Assembly (NCBI RefSeq): GCF_003014735.1
Contig: NZ_PYAX01000006.1
Coordinates: 1 to 64,000, forward strand
Source of the DNA: Saccharothrix carnea
Lineage (GTDB): Bacteria; Actinomycetota; Actinomycetes; Mycobacteriales; Pseudonocardiaceae
Direction: 5' to 3'
Length of the DNA stretch: 64,000 nucleotides
The translations under genes and the position numbers were made by a program. The notes below the pieces were generated by a model. It was given only the letters and a program-made list of their open reading frames with translations. It was not told the DNA's origin and ran no database searches. Position 1 is the stretch's first letter, and each line of letters starts with the position of its first letter. Shown here piece after piece: positions 17,085-25,903 of this stretch.

Positions 17085-17978
17085 GTGATGCTCTCTAGGA
17101 CGTGGGCGCCGACGTTCCCGCTGGACTTCGGCGCGCTGCTGATGCCGTTGCGGCGGGGTCCGGGCGATCCGACGTTCCGCGTGGACGACGCCGGGGTGTG
17201 GCTCGCGGCCAACACCCCGGCGGGTCCGGGCACCCTGCGCGTCCGCCGCGCCGACGTGGTGGAGGCGGACGCGTGGGGCGACGGCGCGCAGTGGCTGCTG
17301 GACGGCCTGCCCGCGTTGCTGGGCGCCGGGGACGACGACTCGGCGTTCGAGTGCCACCACCCGCTGGTCGCGGAGACGAGGCGGCGGCGTCCGGGCATCA
17401 GGCTCGGCACGACGGGCCGCGTGTGGGACTCGCTGCTGCCCGCGATCCTGGAGCAGAAGGTGACGGGCACCGAGGCGTTCCGCTCGTACCGGGAGCTGGC
17501 ACGGCGGTTCGGCACGCCGGCGCCGGGCGTGCCTGACCTGGTCGTGCCACCGACACCCCGGGCGATCCTGGGCGTCACGGACTGGGAGTGGCACAAGGCG
17601 GGTGTCGACGGTGGCCGTCGCCGTGCCCTGATCGCGGCGGCCCAGGTGGCACACCGCCTGGAACGCGCGGCGGAGCTGGGCGGCGAGGACGGCCGCACCC
17701 TGCTCCGGAAGGTGCCCGGCATCGGCGTGTGGACGGCGGCCGAGGTCGCGCAACGGGCCTGGGGCGACCCGGACGCGGTCAGCTTCGGCGACTACCACCT
17801 GGCCGGCATCGTCGGCTGGGCGTTGGTCGGACAGGCCGTGGACGATGATCGAATGGCCGAGCTCCTGGCCCCCTACGCCCCCCAACGCCACCGCGCCGTC
17901 CGCTACATCCTCGCCTCGGGCGTCACCAAACCCCGCCGAGGCCCCCGCTTCTCCCCCCGCGACTACCGCGCCATGTGA
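17085..17978 (+). CDS. AlkA-like DNA-3-methyladenine glycosylase
   Basis: A 297-residue HhH-GPD superfamily protein that would remove alkylated bases in base-excision repair. The helix-hairpin-helix is LLRKVPGIGVWTAAEVAQRAW (residues ~205-225), followed by the catalytic aspartate in SFGDYHLAGIVGWAL. RVWDSLLPAILEQKVTGTEAFRSY is the typical first HhH helix region. It lacks the AlkA N-terminal Ada-type extension. Start is GTG 17085 or ATG 17088. It lies 14 nt after manC. Its stop overlaps the stop of the convergent NACHT gene by 16 nt, with no terminator between. Confidence 0.85.
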   Translation: MMLSRTWAPTFPLDFGALLMPLRRGPGDPTFRVDDAGVWLAANTPAGPGTLRVRRADVVEADAWGDGAQWLLDGLPALLGAGDDDSAFECHHPLVAETRRRRPGIRLGTTGRVWDSLLPAILEQKVTGTEAFRSYRELARRFGTPAPGVPDLVVPPTPRAILGVTDWEWHKAGVDGGRRRALIAAAQVAHRLERAAELGGEDGRTLLRKVPGIGVWTAAEVAQRAWGDPDAVSFGDYHLAGIVGWALVGQAVDDDRMAELLAPYAPQRHRAVRYILASGVTKPRRGPRFSPRDYRAM

Positions 17979-20900
17979 TCGCCGAGCCCGATCGACTCCA
18001 ACGCCCGCCGGAGACGGACGTGCAGGTGCCGGTCGGTTCGCGCGACGACGTCGAGTTCGAGGGCCTCCAGCAGCTTCGGCACGTCCTGGAAAGCGCGAAC
18101 GGGCCGGCGGTCGATGCCGAGTTCGATGAGGCAAATCAGCGCCTCGACCACGGTGTGCGGCAGGAGTTCGCGGATATCCCGCTCCGCGAAGAGCTGGTCG
18201 AGCAGGTCGACAGCTTCACCGTGCGGCTCGCCGGTGTCACCCAGCAGCCGCAACGCGCACCTGATCAGCGGTTCGTCCTCGGCCTCGCTGCCGACTCCGA
18301 GTGAGACGACTTCTTCGAGCAACGCGCGCGAGGCCGCCGGGTCCTTGGCCAGGGCGTCGAAGTACAGCGCCCAGTAATGCCCGCCCACCCGCGCACCTGC
18401 CTTCAACGCCTTCACGCCCGACGTGTAGGCCGCCAACCGTCGAGGCGGGGAACCCGAAGTCAAGACGGTCAGCAGCAGGTGCCAAAGGGTGACGAACCGC
18501 CCTTCGTGCCGCACGAGCACGGTCGACGCGGCCATCAGGTCCGGGAAAAGGGGCTCGATGTTGTGCAGCAGCAATCCCTCGCGCCACGACGTGCGGAGCG
18601 CCTCCCACCTGCGGACTTCATCGAGGTAGTTCGGCAGGTACCTCATGTCGGCGGATGAGTCCGCCAACCACTCCACGTCGACCGGTGAGGGCTCCAGCGT
18701 CCTCCGCAGCACGACCGATGCGTCGGGCGAAGGTGCGACCGTCAGCACCCGGGTGACGCTGTCCCATTCCTCCTCGTCCAGCTGCGACTGCCACAGCAGG
18801 GTCAGGGCTTGCCACTTCGATCGGATGAAGCCGGATACGGCGTATCCGCCACCCGCCACGACGGCGAGCGTGACCAGGTTCGCCGTGTAAGCCGCGATGC
18901 GCCCCGCGATCGTCAGCGAGCGCGGCAGGTAGTCGGGGTGGTCGGCGCCCGGTTGCCGGTGTTGAGCGGGGTCCACGAGTGCGGTGAACAGTTCGTGCAG
19001 CGCGGTGCGGTCGGCGTCGGGGGTCTCGCGGAACAGCTGGTCCAGGAACGAGATCACGGGGCTGCGGGTGGTCAGTGGGGCGAAGGACAGCACCGGTTCC
19101 AGCCAGCCCGCGTCGGTCCCCTGACGCCCGTAGCGCGACTTGGCGGCGCGTTCCTGAGCGAGCACGTCCAACGAGACGCGGTGCACCAGGCGGGCGACCA
19201 GGAACTCGCCGAACGTCGCGTGCAGGAATTCGTAGGTCTGCAGGACGCGGCTGTCGTGGGCGGCACGGGCCGCGTGGACGAAGAAGAACCGGCCGACCGC
19301 CAACTGGGCCGAGCTGAGCCGGAGGCGGCGGTCCGGGCCGTTACGCGAGCCACCGGGCAGGAGGGCGTTCAGGTCGTCGTCCAGCTCAGTCTCGTCGATC
19401 CACTGCACGCCGCGGTTGAACATCGCGAACGCCACCACGGACAGCCTGACCAGTTCCTCCTCCACGGCCTGGTCGACTTGGTCGTCCATCGCGTCACGGA
19501 GGCTCTTGTCGACCTCGCGGCGGGCGAACCCGGTCAGCAGCTGCTCGTACAGCGTGGCCGTCGCCAGTCCCGCGCCCTCGTTGTGCAGCGCGTTCCCGTC
19601 CGCGTTGTAGAGCGCCAGCATGAACAGCAGCAACGGCTGGCCGGCCAGGTCCTCGAAGCGGAGCGCCACGTCCGGTGCCAGGACGGCGCGCGGGTTGGCG
19701 GTGTTCCACACGTCGAGCCAGCGGCGCACCTGGTCGTGGCCGAACGGCTCCAGCTTCAGCACCTTGGTCGGACCGGCGAACCGGGCCCGGTTCGCCACCG
19801 CCGTGCGGCTGGTCACGACGAAGATCACCGCACGCTCCTGATCGACCTCGCGCTGCTGGAACTCGCGGATCCGCGCCAGGTAGTCGGACTTGCTCGTGCC
19901 GGTGGCCTGGAGCAGTTCGTCGAAACCGTCCAGCAGGACGACGGGGACGGCGGGCGCCGCCGCACGGGCGAGTTCAGGCCAGGTCAGCCGCTCACCGGTC
20001 GCCCGGGTGATGGCGTCCTCGACCTGTTCCTGCAGGCTCGCGTCGGCCGGCACGTCCCGCAGCACGACCCGGATCGGCAGGAAGTCCTCCGGCGGCAGCT
20101 GGGCGGCCAGGATCTTCGTCAGCAGCGACTTGCCCGCCCCCGGTTGACCCAGCACGACCAGTGGCGCGGTGGTGGCCGCGGAGGAGGTGAGGTAGCCGGC
20201 GAGGTAGTCGTCCAGGTCGGCGCGGACCGGCTCGGCGGACCACCACTCGTCCCGGCTCACGTCGGCGGACTGGTCCGCGTCGACCACCTTGAAGCGCGGC
20301 GACACGTACGCCTGCGCCAACGTCGGCAGGACCAGGCCAGAGGGGACGTCGCCCTCCACGATCGGACGGCCCAGCACCGCGCGGTGGCTCCGGGCCAGGG
20401 CATCACGGCGGTCGTCGGGTGGCTGGGCGCCGACGAGCGGCTCCAGGAAGGCACGCAGGTCCGCGAGGCCCGTGCGGACCTCGGTCCGGGTGGCGGCGTG
20501 CTCGATCCCGGTGGTCCACACCGCGAACTCCGGGCAGTCGACCGACAGGCGGCGGTACAGCGCCTGGTAGTGCTCCACGGCCCGGCCCGGCGCCTCGTCG
20601 CAGGCCATCACGAACCGCTCACGCGCGTCACCGGTCAGGTCCTGCCAAGCGGCGAAACCGCTGAGGAAGCCGATGACGGTCTCGACCAGGTTCCGGTAGT
20701 GGTCCCAGAGCGCGGTGGAGACGGCGTCGGGTGCTGTTTCAGGGCTCGGCAGCGGGCTCGGGGTGTCCAACAACGCGAGGACGACGGTCGACTTGCGCAT
20801 CGACATCGGCCGGTCCGCGCCGGCCAGCGCCAACTGCTCGCCCGCGCTGATCTTGAGCTGGAACGGCAGGCCGATGTCGTCCAGGGTCTCGAAGAACGCG

Positions 20901-21151
20901 GTGATCACCAGGATGCTGTGGGCGGCTTCGAGTAATCGGGTCCGTTCGACGCGGTGCAGGCCGGTGACGCGCTCGCGCACGAACGACAGCACCTGCTTGC
21001 CCACCCGCACCACCTCGGTGCGGGCGTCGAGCAGGTCGATCCCGCCCGTGGCCAGCACCGCCGCCGCCGAGGCGTGGTCCACGAGCTTCACCAGACCGGT
21101 GTCGCCGCCCAGCAGTTTGACCGCGTCGCGGTAGGAGAAGGAGCCGCGCAT
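17963..21151 (-). CDS. NACHT-domain STAND NTPase (bacterial NLR-like)
   Basis: A 1,062-residue cytoplasmic signal-transduction ATPase. Residues 1-~250 are a helical N-terminal domain beginning MRGSFSYRDAVKLLGG, a form repeatedly seen before actinobacterial NACHT modules. The NACHT NTPase has Walker A GQPGAGKS at 335-342, Walker B VVLLDGFDEL at 404-413 and sensor VVTSR at 445-449, then a winged-helix-like part. The C-terminal ~500 residues include one or two hydrophobic segments (near LVTLAVVAGGGYAVSGF) and a helical repeat-like region that may sense a trigger. Such proteins include antiphage NLR relatives; a defence role is inference. It is absent from this place in the M. tuberculosis order. 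GTG 21166 is an alternative start. Confidence 0.85.
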   Translation of the reverse strand: MRGSFSYRDAVKLLGGDTGLVKLVDHASAAAVLATGGIDLLDARTEVVRVGKQVLSFVRERVTGLHRVERTRLLEAAHSILVITAFFETLDDIGLPFQLKISAGEQLALAGADRPMSMRKSTVVLALLDTPSPLPSPETAPDAVSTALWDHYRNLVETVIGFLSGFAAWQDLTGDARERFVMACDEAPGRAVEHYQALYRRLSVDCPEFAVWTTGIEHAATRTEVRTGLADLRAFLEPLVGAQPPDDRRDALARSHRAVLGRPIVEGDVPSGLVLPTLAQAYVSPRFKVVDADQSADVSRDEWWSAEPVRADLDDYLAGYLTSSAATTAPLVVLGQPGAGKSLLTKILAAQLPPEDFLPIRVVLRDVPADASLQEQVEDAITRATGERLTWPELARAAAPAVPVVLLDGFDELLQATGTSKSDYLARIREFQQREVDQERAVIFVVTSRTAVANRARFAGPTKVLKLEPFGHDQVRRWLDVWNTANPRAVLAPDVALRFEDLAGQPLLLFMLALYNADGNALHNEGAGLATATLYEQLLTGFARREVDKSLRDAMDDQVDQAVEEELVRLSVVAFAMFNRGVQWIDETELDDDLNALLPGGSRNGPDRRLRLSSAQLAVGRFFFVHAARAAHDSRVLQTYEFLHATFGEFLVARLVHRVSLDVLAQERAAKSRYGRQGTDAGWLEPVLSFAPLTTRSPVISFLDQLFRETPDADRTALHELFTALVDPAQHRQPGADHPDYLPRSLTIAGRIAAYTANLVTLAVVAGGGYAVSGFIRSKWQALTLLWQSQLDEEEWDSVTRVLTVAPSPDASVVLRRTLEPSPVDVEWLADSSADMRYLPNYLDEVRRWEALRTSWREGLLLHNIEPLFPDLMAASTVLVRHEGRFVTLWHLLLTVLTSGSPPRRLAAYTSGVKALKAGARVGGHYWALYFDALAKDPAASRALLEEVVSLGVGSEAEDEPLIRCALRLLGDTGEPHGEAVDLLDQLFAERDIRELLPHTVVEALICLIELGIDRRPVRAFQDVPKLLEALELDVVARTDRHLHVRLRRALESIGLGDHMAR

Positions 21152-21191
21152 CGGGACATCATCCACGGCAACGGCCCGCGGCAGGGCGCAG

Positions 21192-22043
21192 TCAGCGGGT
21201 CATGAGGCGAAGCCGCAGGGCCAGGCCCGCGCGCACGGCCAACATCAACGGCGCCCACAACGGGCCGCGGTGGCGGTCGGCGAGGTAGCGGTAGGCGCTG
21301 GAGTGGTGGGCGGCGAGCATCCGCTTCGACGCGCGCTGGGTGGAGTGGCCGCCGATGTGCACGACCTCCGCCTCGGGCACGTAGACGTTCAGCCAGCCGG
21401 CGCGGCCGAGGCGGTCGCCCAGGTCCACGTCCTCGAAGTACATGAAGTACCGGGGGTCGAAGCCGTCGACCGAGTCGAACGCCTCCCGGCGCATCAGCAG
21501 GCACGAGCCCGACAGCCACCCGGCGGTGCGCTCCTCCGGCGCCGCCGCGGCCTGCCGGTACTCCCGCGACCACGGGTTGCCCGGCCACACGACCGCGAAC
21601 AGCGCGTGCCCCACCCCGCGCCCCAACGACGGCAGCAGCCGTGCCGAGGGGTACACCGCGCCGGACGGTTCGCGGATCAGCGGTCCGAACGCCCCGCCGC
21701 GCGGCCACCGCTTGGCCGCTTCCAGCAGCTTGTCCAGGCTGCCCACGCCCCAGGACAGGTCGGGGTTGGCGACCACGACCCAGCCGACCGAGTCGGGCAG
21801 CGAGGCGACGCCGCGGTTCGCGCCTGCGCCGTAGCCGAGGTTGCCCCCGGTGGGCAGGAACGTCACGTGCGGGTGCTCGGCGGCGGCGCGTTCGGGCACG
21901 CCATCGGTGGAACCGTTGTCCGCCAGCACCACCGACACCGGCCGGGTGGTCGCCGCGGACAGCGTGGACAGGAAGGTGTCCAAGGTCTCACCGGGCGAGT
22001 AGGTGACGGTCACCACCGCCAGCTCGTCTCCGTAACGCGTCAC
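21192..22043 (-). CDS. wbbL: Rhamnosyltransferase, WbbL-like GT2
   Basis: A 283-residue GT2 enzyme that would add rhamnose to GlcNAc-diphosphate-polyprenol, forming the linker between peptidoglycan and arabinogalactan-type polymer. Motifs: VVTVTYSPGETLDTFLSTL, the nucleotide-binding VVLADNGSTDG, GNLGYGAGANRG, VVVANPDLSWG with the DxD-like site, GWLSGSCLLMRREAF and MYFEDVDLGDRLGRAG with the catalytic ED. Length and gene order match M. tuberculosis Rv3265c. The gene is 40 nt from the NACHT start on the same strand, so the NACHT gene may be read through from this promoter. Acceptor specificity is inferred from synteny. Confidence 0.88.
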   Translation of the reverse strand: MTRYGDELAVVTVTYSPGETLDTFLSTLSAATTRPVSVVLADNGSTDGVPERAAAEHPHVTFLPTGGNLGYGAGANRGVASLPDSVGWVVVANPDLSWGVGSLDKLLEAAKRWPRGGAFGPLIREPSGAVYPSARLLPSLGRGVGHALFAVVWPGNPWSREYRQAAAAPEERTAGWLSGSCLLMRREAFDSVDGFDPRYFMYFEDVDLGDRLGRAGWLNVYVPEAEVVHIGGHSTQRASKRMLAAHHSSAYRYLADRHRGPLWAPLMLAVRAGLALRLRLMTR

Positions 22044-22106
22044 GCCGGCAACCCTAGTGGTGACGCGTGTGGCGCACGACGGCGTGCCCCGGAACGGCCG
22101 AACGGC

Positions 22107-23255
22107 TCAACGCAGCCGGTACGTGCGGGCCGCGCGTTCGTAGGCCAGCCGGTGCCGGGCGGCCGACGTGGACCAGGAGAAGTCCTTCGCCCGCACGACC
22201 GCCGCCGCGGCCAGTTCGGCCCGCCGGGCCGGGTCGTCCAGCAGCTCGCTCAACGCCGCCGCGATGTCACCCGCGCCGACACCGCAGTACGCCACCGCGT
22301 CGCCGCCCACCTCGGGCAGGCTCAACCGCCGGGTCGTGAGCACGGCCGCGCCGCACGCCATCGCCTCCAGCACCGGCAGCCCGAACCCCTCGCCGAGCGA
22401 CGGGTAGGCCACCACCTCGGCACCGCCGAGGAAACCGGCCAGCGACGAGAACGGCAGGTAACCGGCCCGGATCACGCGCACCCGGTGCGGCACGGCGTCC
22501 AGCGCGCGTTCCACCTGGCTGTCCCAGCCGGGCTGGCCGGCGAGCACGAGCGCGGGCGGGTCGCGCCGGTCGCGGACCGCCTGCGCGAACCCGCGGATCA
22601 ACGCCGGGACGTTCTTGCGCGGCTCCAGCGCGCCGAGGAACGCCACGTAGGGCGTGTCACCGAGGGACAGCCTGCGCCGGACCGCGGCCACGTCCTCGGG
22701 GGTCGGCGGGTGGAACCGCTCGGTCTCCACGCCGTGCTGGGCGATGTGCAGCAGCCGCCGGTCCGCGCCCGCCACCCGGGCCAGCTCGTCGGCGGTCGCC
22801 CGGGACGGCACCACGCACAGCGCCGCCCGCCGCAGCGAAGCCCTGGTCCAGGCGCGGAAGAAGCGCGCTTTGACCGACGAGTGCAGCACCGCGTCGGTGA
22901 AGAAGGTCGCGTCGTGCAGCGTCACCACCGACGCCACCCGGTTCGCCAGCGGCACGGTGTAGTGCGGCGAGTGCACGACCGCCACGCCGAGCCGGTTCGC
23001 CAGCCGCGGCAGGGTCGTCTGCTCCCAGGTCAGCCGGGCGGTCCTGGTCGCCACCGCGTCGGCCGCCGGGATGACGCGCGTGCGCGGGGCGAGGGACGTG
23101 TAGAGCTCGGCATCGCGGGGTTGGCACACCACGCTGAGCCGGGCACCGTCCGCGTCCAGCGCGGCCACCAGGGAATCCACGTACCGCCCGACACCACCTC
23201 GGTCGGCTGGGACGGCGGTGGCGTCGATCAGCACGCTGGGCTCGACGGGTGACAC
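22107..23255 (-). CDS. Glycosyltransferase family 4 protein
   Basis: A 382-residue GT-B fold retaining transferase. The N-terminal domain opens SVLIDATAVPADRGGVGRYV and includes VVHSPHYTVPLANRVASVVTLHD. The C-terminal donor-binding domain has VAFLGALEPRKNVPALIRGF and the E-x7-E motif in YPSLGEGFGLPVLEAMACG. This class commonly uses GDP-mannose or other NDP-hexoses, which fits the mannose-nucleotide genes in the window; substrate is not provable here. It sits 63 nt upstream of wbbL on the same strand and follows a second GT4 gene, forming a polysaccharide-assembly run. Confidence 0.85.
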   Translation of the reverse strand: MSPVEPSVLIDATAVPADRGGVGRYVDSLVAALDADGARLSVVCQPRDAELYTSLAPRTRVIPAADAVATRTARLTWEQTTLPRLANRLGVAVVHSPHYTVPLANRVASVVTLHDATFFTDAVLHSSVKARFFRAWTRASLRRAALCVVPSRATADELARVAGADRRLLHIAQHGVETERFHPPTPEDVAAVRRRLSLGDTPYVAFLGALEPRKNVPALIRGFAQAVRDRRDPPALVLAGQPGWDSQVERALDAVPHRVRVIRAGYLPFSSLAGFLGGAEVVAYPSLGEGFGLPVLEAMACGAAVLTTRRLSLPEVGGDAVAYCGVGAGDIAAALSELLDDPARRAELAAAAVVRAKDFSWSTSAARHRLAYERAARTYRLR

Positions 23256-23313
23256 GCGGTGAAGGGTACGGCGGGCTGCCGACAGGTTGACCGGGAATGA
23301 CGCAAACTGTTCG

Positions 23314-24348
23314 TCAACTGAACAGGCCGAGATGGATGGCCCACACCGAGCGCGCGGCGTTTTCCCAGGTGAACGCCTCGGCTCGGGTCCGCCCGGTGCC
23401 GGTCAAGCGGTCGGCGAGTGACGAATCGGACAGCACCGAGCGCAGCCCCGCGACCAGCGCCGCGCGGTCGCCTCGCGCCACCGTGACGCCCGCGCCGCCC
23501 GCCACCTCCACCAACGCGGGCGCGTCCGAGTGGACCACCGGCACCCCGGCCGCCATCGCCTCCACCACCGGCAGCCCGAACCCCTCGGCCAGGCTCGGCG
23601 CGGCCAGCACCGCTGCCCGCCGCAGGACAAACGCCAACTGCGCGTCGCTCAGCCGTCCCAACAGGTGGACGTGCGGCGCACGCAGGTCCACCCCTCCCCA
23701 GCCTTGCGGCCCGACCACGACCAGCGGCACACCCAGCTCCGCCGTCGCCTCCGTCAGCAGGCCGAAGCCCTTGCGCGGCTCGATGGTGCCGATCGCCAGG
23801 ACGTACCGGTCGGGCACGTCCACCGGCTCCTCCGCCGGGAACGCCGTCACCCCGTTTCCCACCACGTGGACGGGCACCGGTCCGGGCGCGTACCGCCGCA
23901 GCTCGTCGGCCACCACGGACGTCGGCACCACGATCGCACCCGCCCGCGCCACCGCCCGGCTGATCACCCGCTGGTGCCAGGCGACCCCGCGCGGCGTCAA
24001 CGTCGACGGGTGCGTCCACGGCACGGTGTCGTGCACGGTCACCACCACCCGCCCGCGCGGCGGCGCGAACGGCGTGAAGGCGTGCACCGAATCACCGCCC
24101 GGCCAGTACGGCACACCCCGCTCCCACGCGGCGATCAGCGCACGCCGGGGCAACGGCAGCACGCGCGGCCCCCGAACACCCGGGATCACGGCCGCCGACA
24201 CGTCCGCGTGCCTGCTCACCACCCCGGTCACGGTCCACCCGGCGGGCGCGGTGGCGGCCAACGCGCCAGCCAGCTCCCGCGTGTACCGGCCGGTGCCACC
24301 GGGCACCGGCGCCAGCAACTGCTCGGTCAGCACAACGAGGTCGGGCAC
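23314..24348 (-). CDS. Glycosyltransferase family 4 protein
   Basis: A 344-residue GT-B transferase, paralogous to the next gene. Motifs: LLAPVPGGTGRYTRELAGAL near the N-terminus, VVVTVHDTVPWTHPS in the acceptor domain, YVLAIGTIEPRKGFGLL and the donor-site AAPSLAEGFGLPVVEAMAAG. It is somewhat short at the N-terminus but complete. It diverges from the GT2 gene at 24369 with only 20 nt between starts, so promoters of one or both must overlap the neighbouring coding sequence or mRNAs are leaderless. Predicted to extend a wall or capsular glycan; donor unknown. Confidence 0.85.
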   Translation of the reverse strand: MPDLVVLTEQLLAPVPGGTGRYTRELAGALAATAPAGWTVTGVVSRHADVSAAVIPGVRGPRVLPLPRRALIAAWERGVPYWPGGDSVHAFTPFAPPRGRVVVTVHDTVPWTHPSTLTPRGVAWHQRVISRAVARAGAIVVPTSVVADELRRYAPGPVPVHVVGNGVTAFPAEEPVDVPDRYVLAIGTIEPRKGFGLLTEATAELGVPLVVVGPQGWGGVDLRAPHVHLLGRLSDAQLAFVLRRAAVLAAPSLAEGFGLPVVEAMAAGVPVVHSDAPALVEVAGGAGVTVARGDRAALVAGLRSVLSDSSLADRLTGTGRTRAEAFTWENAARSVWAIHLGLFS

Positions 24349-24368
24349 GTCGCGTACCGTCTCACGCC

Positions 24369-25289
24369 GTGTCGATCCCCAGCACGACGGTGGTCGTGGT
24401 GACGTGGCGTGGGCGGGAGCACATCACCGCGTGCCTCGACGCCCTCGCCCGGCAGAGTCCACATCGGACGCTCGTGGTGGACAACGCCTCCGACGACGGC
24501 ACCGCCGAGTTGATCGCGGCGCACCCGAGCCGGCCGGAGACCCTGCGCCTGCCGGTCAACCGCGGTTACGCCGGTGGGCTGGCGGCGGCGTTGCCGAGGA
24601 TCACCACGGAGTACGTGGCCTGGCTCAACGACGACGCGGCGCCCGACGACGGCTGGCTCGCGGCCCTCGAAGACGCCCTGGACACCGCACCGGACGCGGC
24701 CGCCGCGACGTCGTCACTGCTGCTGGCGGACGGTTCGACGCAGTCGGTGGGCGTCCGGCTCACCGCCGACGGACACGGCGCCGACCTGGTGCTGGCCGGT
24801 CGCGACGTGTTCGGGTTCTGCGGCGGCGCGGCACTGCTGCGCCGGGAGGTGCTGGAGCGCGTGGGCGGTGTCCCGGCGGCGTTCTTCTGCTACTACGAGG
24901 ACACCGACACGGCGTGGCGGCTGCGGCTGGCCGGTCACCGCGTGCTGTCGGTCGGCCCGGCCCGCGTGCGCCACCGGCACGGCGCCAGCACGAACCCCGG
25001 CTCCCGGCTGTTCCACCGCTGGAACGAGCGCAACCGCTTGCTGACGCTGCTGCGCTGCGCGCCCCTCGCCACGGCCCTGCGGGAACTGGCCAGGTTCGCC
25101 GCGATCACCGCACTACTCCCGTTGCGGCGCGACACGCCCGATGCGGCCAACTTCCAGGTGCCGCTGCGGCTGCGAGTGCTGCTGGAAGTGCTGGCGAGGC
25201 TGCCGATCACGGCGATCCAGCGGTGGCAGATCGGCCGACGTGCGACAGTGGACCGGCGCGTGGTGTGGCGGGAGTGGGCGGGCCGTTAG
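24369..25289 (+). CDS. Glycosyltransferase family 2 protein
   Basis: A 306-residue GT2 enzyme. Motifs: TTVVVVTWRGREHITACLDAL, LVVDNASDDGTAELI, LPVNRGYAGGLAAAL, VAWLNDDAAPDDGWLAAL with the metal-binding Asp residues, GFCGGAALLRREVLERVGG and FCYYEDTDTAWRLRLAGH with the catalytic-base acidic pair. The C-terminal ~70 residues are basic with hydrophobic patches that could contact the membrane. Closest in pattern to rhamnosyltransferase-like members, consistent with nearby rmlB and rmlD, though the donor is inferred. It diverges from the GT4 gene at 24348. Confidence 0.85.
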   Translation: MSIPSTTVVVVTWRGREHITACLDALARQSPHRTLVVDNASDDGTAELIAAHPSRPETLRLPVNRGYAGGLAAALPRITTEYVAWLNDDAAPDDGWLAALEDALDTAPDAAAATSSLLLADGSTQSVGVRLTADGHGADLVLAGRDVFGFCGGAALLRREVLERVGGVPAAFFCYYEDTDTAWRLRLAGHRVLSVGPARVRHRHGASTNPGSRLFHRWNERNRLLTLLRCAPLATALRELARFAAITALLPLRRDTPDAANFQVPLRLRVLLEVLARLPITAIQRWQIGRRATVDRRVVWREWAGR

Positions 25290-25454
25290 GGGAGCACGGG
25301 GTGGTCGAACGGGCACTGGTCCGGGTAGTCCGGTGACCCGGCGGCGTGGCGCGACGTCGTCTGCGGTGTGGTGACGCGCAGCGGGCTGTCCGAGGGTGAC
25401 GAGGAACCGCCTGCCGGGTCGTTCGACGGCCCGGTCTGCTGAAAGGGGAGTTCG

Positions 25455-25856
25455 GTGGCCGAGTACGTCGAGGTGCGCACGGAGGACGGCGACCTGGTGC
25501 CGTTCGAGCTGGACGAGGAGTACGACGGCCCGGTGCGCGCGGGCCGCTGGAACCCGGTGGAGCGCGCCGAGGAGACGTTGGAGAACGGCATCGAGCGGGC
25601 GAAGAAGGTGGCCCGGTCGGTGGCGGCGAAGATCGGCAGCATGCCGTCGCCGCGACCGGACAAGGTCGCCGTGGAGATCGGCCTGAAGGTCAGCTCCAGC
25701 GCCGCGCTGGCGATCGCGAAGTCCTCCGCCGAGGCCCACGTCAAGATCACCGTCGAGTGGCACCGCGACAGCCTGCCCACCGAAGCCCCGCCAGAAGAGG
25801 CCGGCTCAGCGGACAACGAGTCCAAGCCCGACCGGGAGCCCGAAGTGGAGGCGTAG
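25455..25856 (+). CDS. Trypco1 (CU044_2847 family) protein
   Basis: A 133-residue protein matching the trypsin-co-occurring domain 1 pattern: a short N-terminal strand (EYVEVRTEDGDLVPFEL), a central helical segment (VERAEETLENGIERAKKVARSV), then the diagnostic VAVEIGLKVSSSAALAIAKS, followed by AHVKITVEWHRDS and an acidic Pro/Glu tail. In other actinobacteria this domain occurs beside trypsin-like proteases and STAND NTPases in conflict systems described by the Aravind group. No protease is adjacent here; the NACHT gene is ~4 kb away on the other strand. GTG 25455 has an AAGGGGAG site. Function is unknown. Confidence 0.75.
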   Translation: MAEYVEVRTEDGDLVPFELDEEYDGPVRAGRWNPVERAEETLENGIERAKKVARSVAAKIGSMPSPRPDKVAVEIGLKVSSSAALAIAKSSAEAHVKITVEWHRDSLPTEAPPEEAGSADNESKPDREPEVEA

Positions 25857-25903
25857 GACACCTTGACCGCACGCTGCGGAGCGTGATGAGGCAGAGTTAG
25901 CCC

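Noticed and set aside
18809-20935. 708-codon plus-strand frame opposite the NACHT gene
   Set aside because: Antisense shadow without motifs; Walker A/B on the minus strand are clear.
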